Assembly (NCBI GenBank): GCA_009697495.1
Contig: SHUN01000216.1
Coordinates: 1 to 5,850 of the forward strand
DNA: 5,850 nucleotides
DNA from: Bryobacterales bacterium
GTDB lineage: Bacteria; Acidobacteriota; Terriglobia; Bryobacterales; Bryobacteraceae
Direction: 5' to 3'
Positions 4,802 to 5,850 of this stretch are shown here, piece after piece (within the stretch, counting starts at the first letter, position 1; each line of letters begins with the position of its first letter). The notes below the pieces were generated by a model. That model had not been told where the DNA came from. It did not search any database and worked only from the letters and a program-made list of their open reading frames with translations. A program made the position numbers and the translations under genes.

Positions 4802-5850
4802 ATGAGCTTCAGTCTGCGATTAGTCATAATAGCCGCATTGGCCGCGTCCGCCGCGTTCGCCCAAACCGCCACAGGTACCCTGGATGGCCGCGTCACGGAC
4901 GCTTCCGGTGCCATCATCGCCGATGCCAAGGTCGCCATCGTCTCGGCCCAAACGGGCCTGAAACAAGAAGTGAGGACCAACTCGACCGGTTTCTTCGTCC
5001 GCCCGTTTCTGGCACCCGGTCTCTATCAGGTGACGGTCGAAAAGGAAGGCTTCCGCCGCTACTCGGAAAGTAACGTCCGCATCAACGTCCAACAGACGGT
5101 TTCGCTCGAAATTCTGCTTCCCGTCGGCGACACGACGAGTACCATCGAGGTCAGCGCCAACAGCGCGCAACTGGCTACTTCCTCCTCCACCGTCTCCACC
5201 GTTATCGGCAACAAAGCCATCATGGACCTGCCGCTGAACGGTCGGAACCCGTTCGCGCTCGCGAGCCTTGTTCCGGGTGTAGTCCCCGGCGGCGGCTCGA
5301 CGCCCTGGATCTCCGGCGGCCGCAACGCTTCCAGCGAAATCACGATCGACGGCACGTCCATCATCCTCCCGGAGAACAACGTCGGCATCAACACAATCGC
5401 CTATACTCCGCCGGTGGACTCCGTGCAGGAGTTTTCGATTGTCACGAACGCGTTGGCCGCCGAATATGGCCGCACCGGGGGCGGCACGATCAACGTCTCC
5501 ACCCGCTCCGGCGGCAACCAATTCCACGGCAGCGGTTTTGAGTTCCTCCGTAACTCGAAGCTTGACGCCAACAACTTCTTTTCGAACCGCAACCGCATCC
5601 CCCTCAGCGCGTTTCAGCGCAACCAGTTTGGCGGCACCATCGGCGGCCCCGTAGTCATCCCCAAACTCTATAACGGCAAGAACAAGACGTTTTTCTTTCT
5701 CAGCGAGCAGTCCACCATCCAACGCAACGCCAGCCTGTTCACCGCCACCGTGCCGACTACCCAATGGCTCAACGGCGACTTCTCGACCCTCAAAAATGCG
5801 GGCGGGGCCGACATCTCTATCTTCGACCCGCTCACCGCCGCCAACGACGG
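4802..5850 (+). CDS. Oar-like TonB-dependent receptor, N-terminal part (receptor 2; truncated by window edge)
   Basis: Paralogue of receptor 1; 349 codons are visible and the frame is open at the right edge, so most of the barrel is missing. Residues 1-20 are a signal peptide (RLVIIAALAASAAFA, then QT). Residues about 25-108 are a CarboxypepD_reg-like domain (LDGRVTDASGAII, LAPGLYQVTVEKEGF). The plug follows with DLPLNGRN at 142-149, TIDGTSI at 181-187, EYGRTGGG at 221-228, NSKLDANNFF at 251-260 and FQRNQFGGTIGGPVVIPKLY at 271-290. The role by family is TonB-powered uptake or binding at the outer membrane; the ligand is unknown. ATG 4802 is the only possible start, since an in-frame TAA lies at 4790-4792 and the signal peptide begins at once. 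No Shine-Dalgarno is seen at normal spacing. Codons mostly end in C. It is divergent from the propeller gene across 230 bp. Confidence 0.93.
   Translation, partial: MSFSLRLVIIAALAASAAFAQTATGTLDGRVTDASGAIIADAKVAIVSAQTGLKQEVRTNSTGFFVRPFLAPGLYQVTVEKEGFRRYSESNVRINVQQTVSLEILLPVGDTTSTIEVSANSAQLATSSSTVSTVIGNKAIMDLPLNGRNPFALASLVPGVVPGGGSTPWISGGRNASSEITIDGTSIILPENNVGINTIAYTPPVDSVQEFSIVTNALAAEYGRTGGGTINVSTRSGGNQFHGSGFEFLRNSKLDANNFFSNRNRIPLSAFQRNQFGGTIGGPVVIPKLYNGKNKTFFFLSEQSTIQRNASLFTATVPTTQWLNGDFSTLKNAGGADISIFDPLTAAND

Noticed and set aside
4820..5764. A 314-codon open frame on the minus strand opposite receptor 2
   Set aside because: It overlaps the receptor completely, has low-complexity Gly/Asp/Ala/Arg composition and no ribosome binding site or domain.

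Overview
The window looks like chromosomal DNA of an acidobacterium, most likely a Solibacter/Bryobacter-like member. That placement is inference. It rests on two large Oar-like TonB-dependent receptors, each with an N-terminal carboxypeptidase-regulatory-like domain and DLPLNGRN / EYGR-type plug motifs. It also rests on a Tat-exported beta-propeller protein and GC-rich codon usage. Soil Acidobacteria of this kind carry many such receptors. No rRNA, tRNA, CRISPR array or other RNA gene was seen.

Layout, left to right. Positions 1-1849 (minus) hold the first 616 residues of receptor 1, cut by the left window edge, with a strong ribosome binding site and a sigma70-like promoter just upstream. 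Positions 1922-3398 are a complete 1477-bp insertion sequence. It has 16-bp terminal inverted repeats (14/16 matching), 4-bp GCAA target duplications and one intact DDE transposase (2136-3287, minus). Positions 3465-4571 (minus) encode a YVTN-type beta-propeller protein with a twin-arginine signal peptide. Positions 4572-4801 are a divergent intergenic region carrying a decayed C-terminal piece of an integrase-core (rve) transposase. Positions 4802-5850 (plus) hold the first 349 residues of receptor 2, cut by the right edge. It has no visible Shine-Dalgarno and a TAAAAT box just before the ATG, so it may be leaderless.

How the parts relate. Before the IS arrived, the propeller gene and receptor 1 lay in the same direction about 140 bp apart, and receptor 2 was divergent from both. 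Two outer-membrane receptors flank one exported beta-propeller protein, which fits a cell-surface uptake or binding locus, but nothing here identifies the substrate. The IS landed exactly against the predicted -35 box of receptor 1 and carries an outward-facing promoter-like sequence at that end. The clearest biological question is therefore whether the insertion changed receptor 1 expression. I found no convincing evidence of an undescribed multi-gene system.
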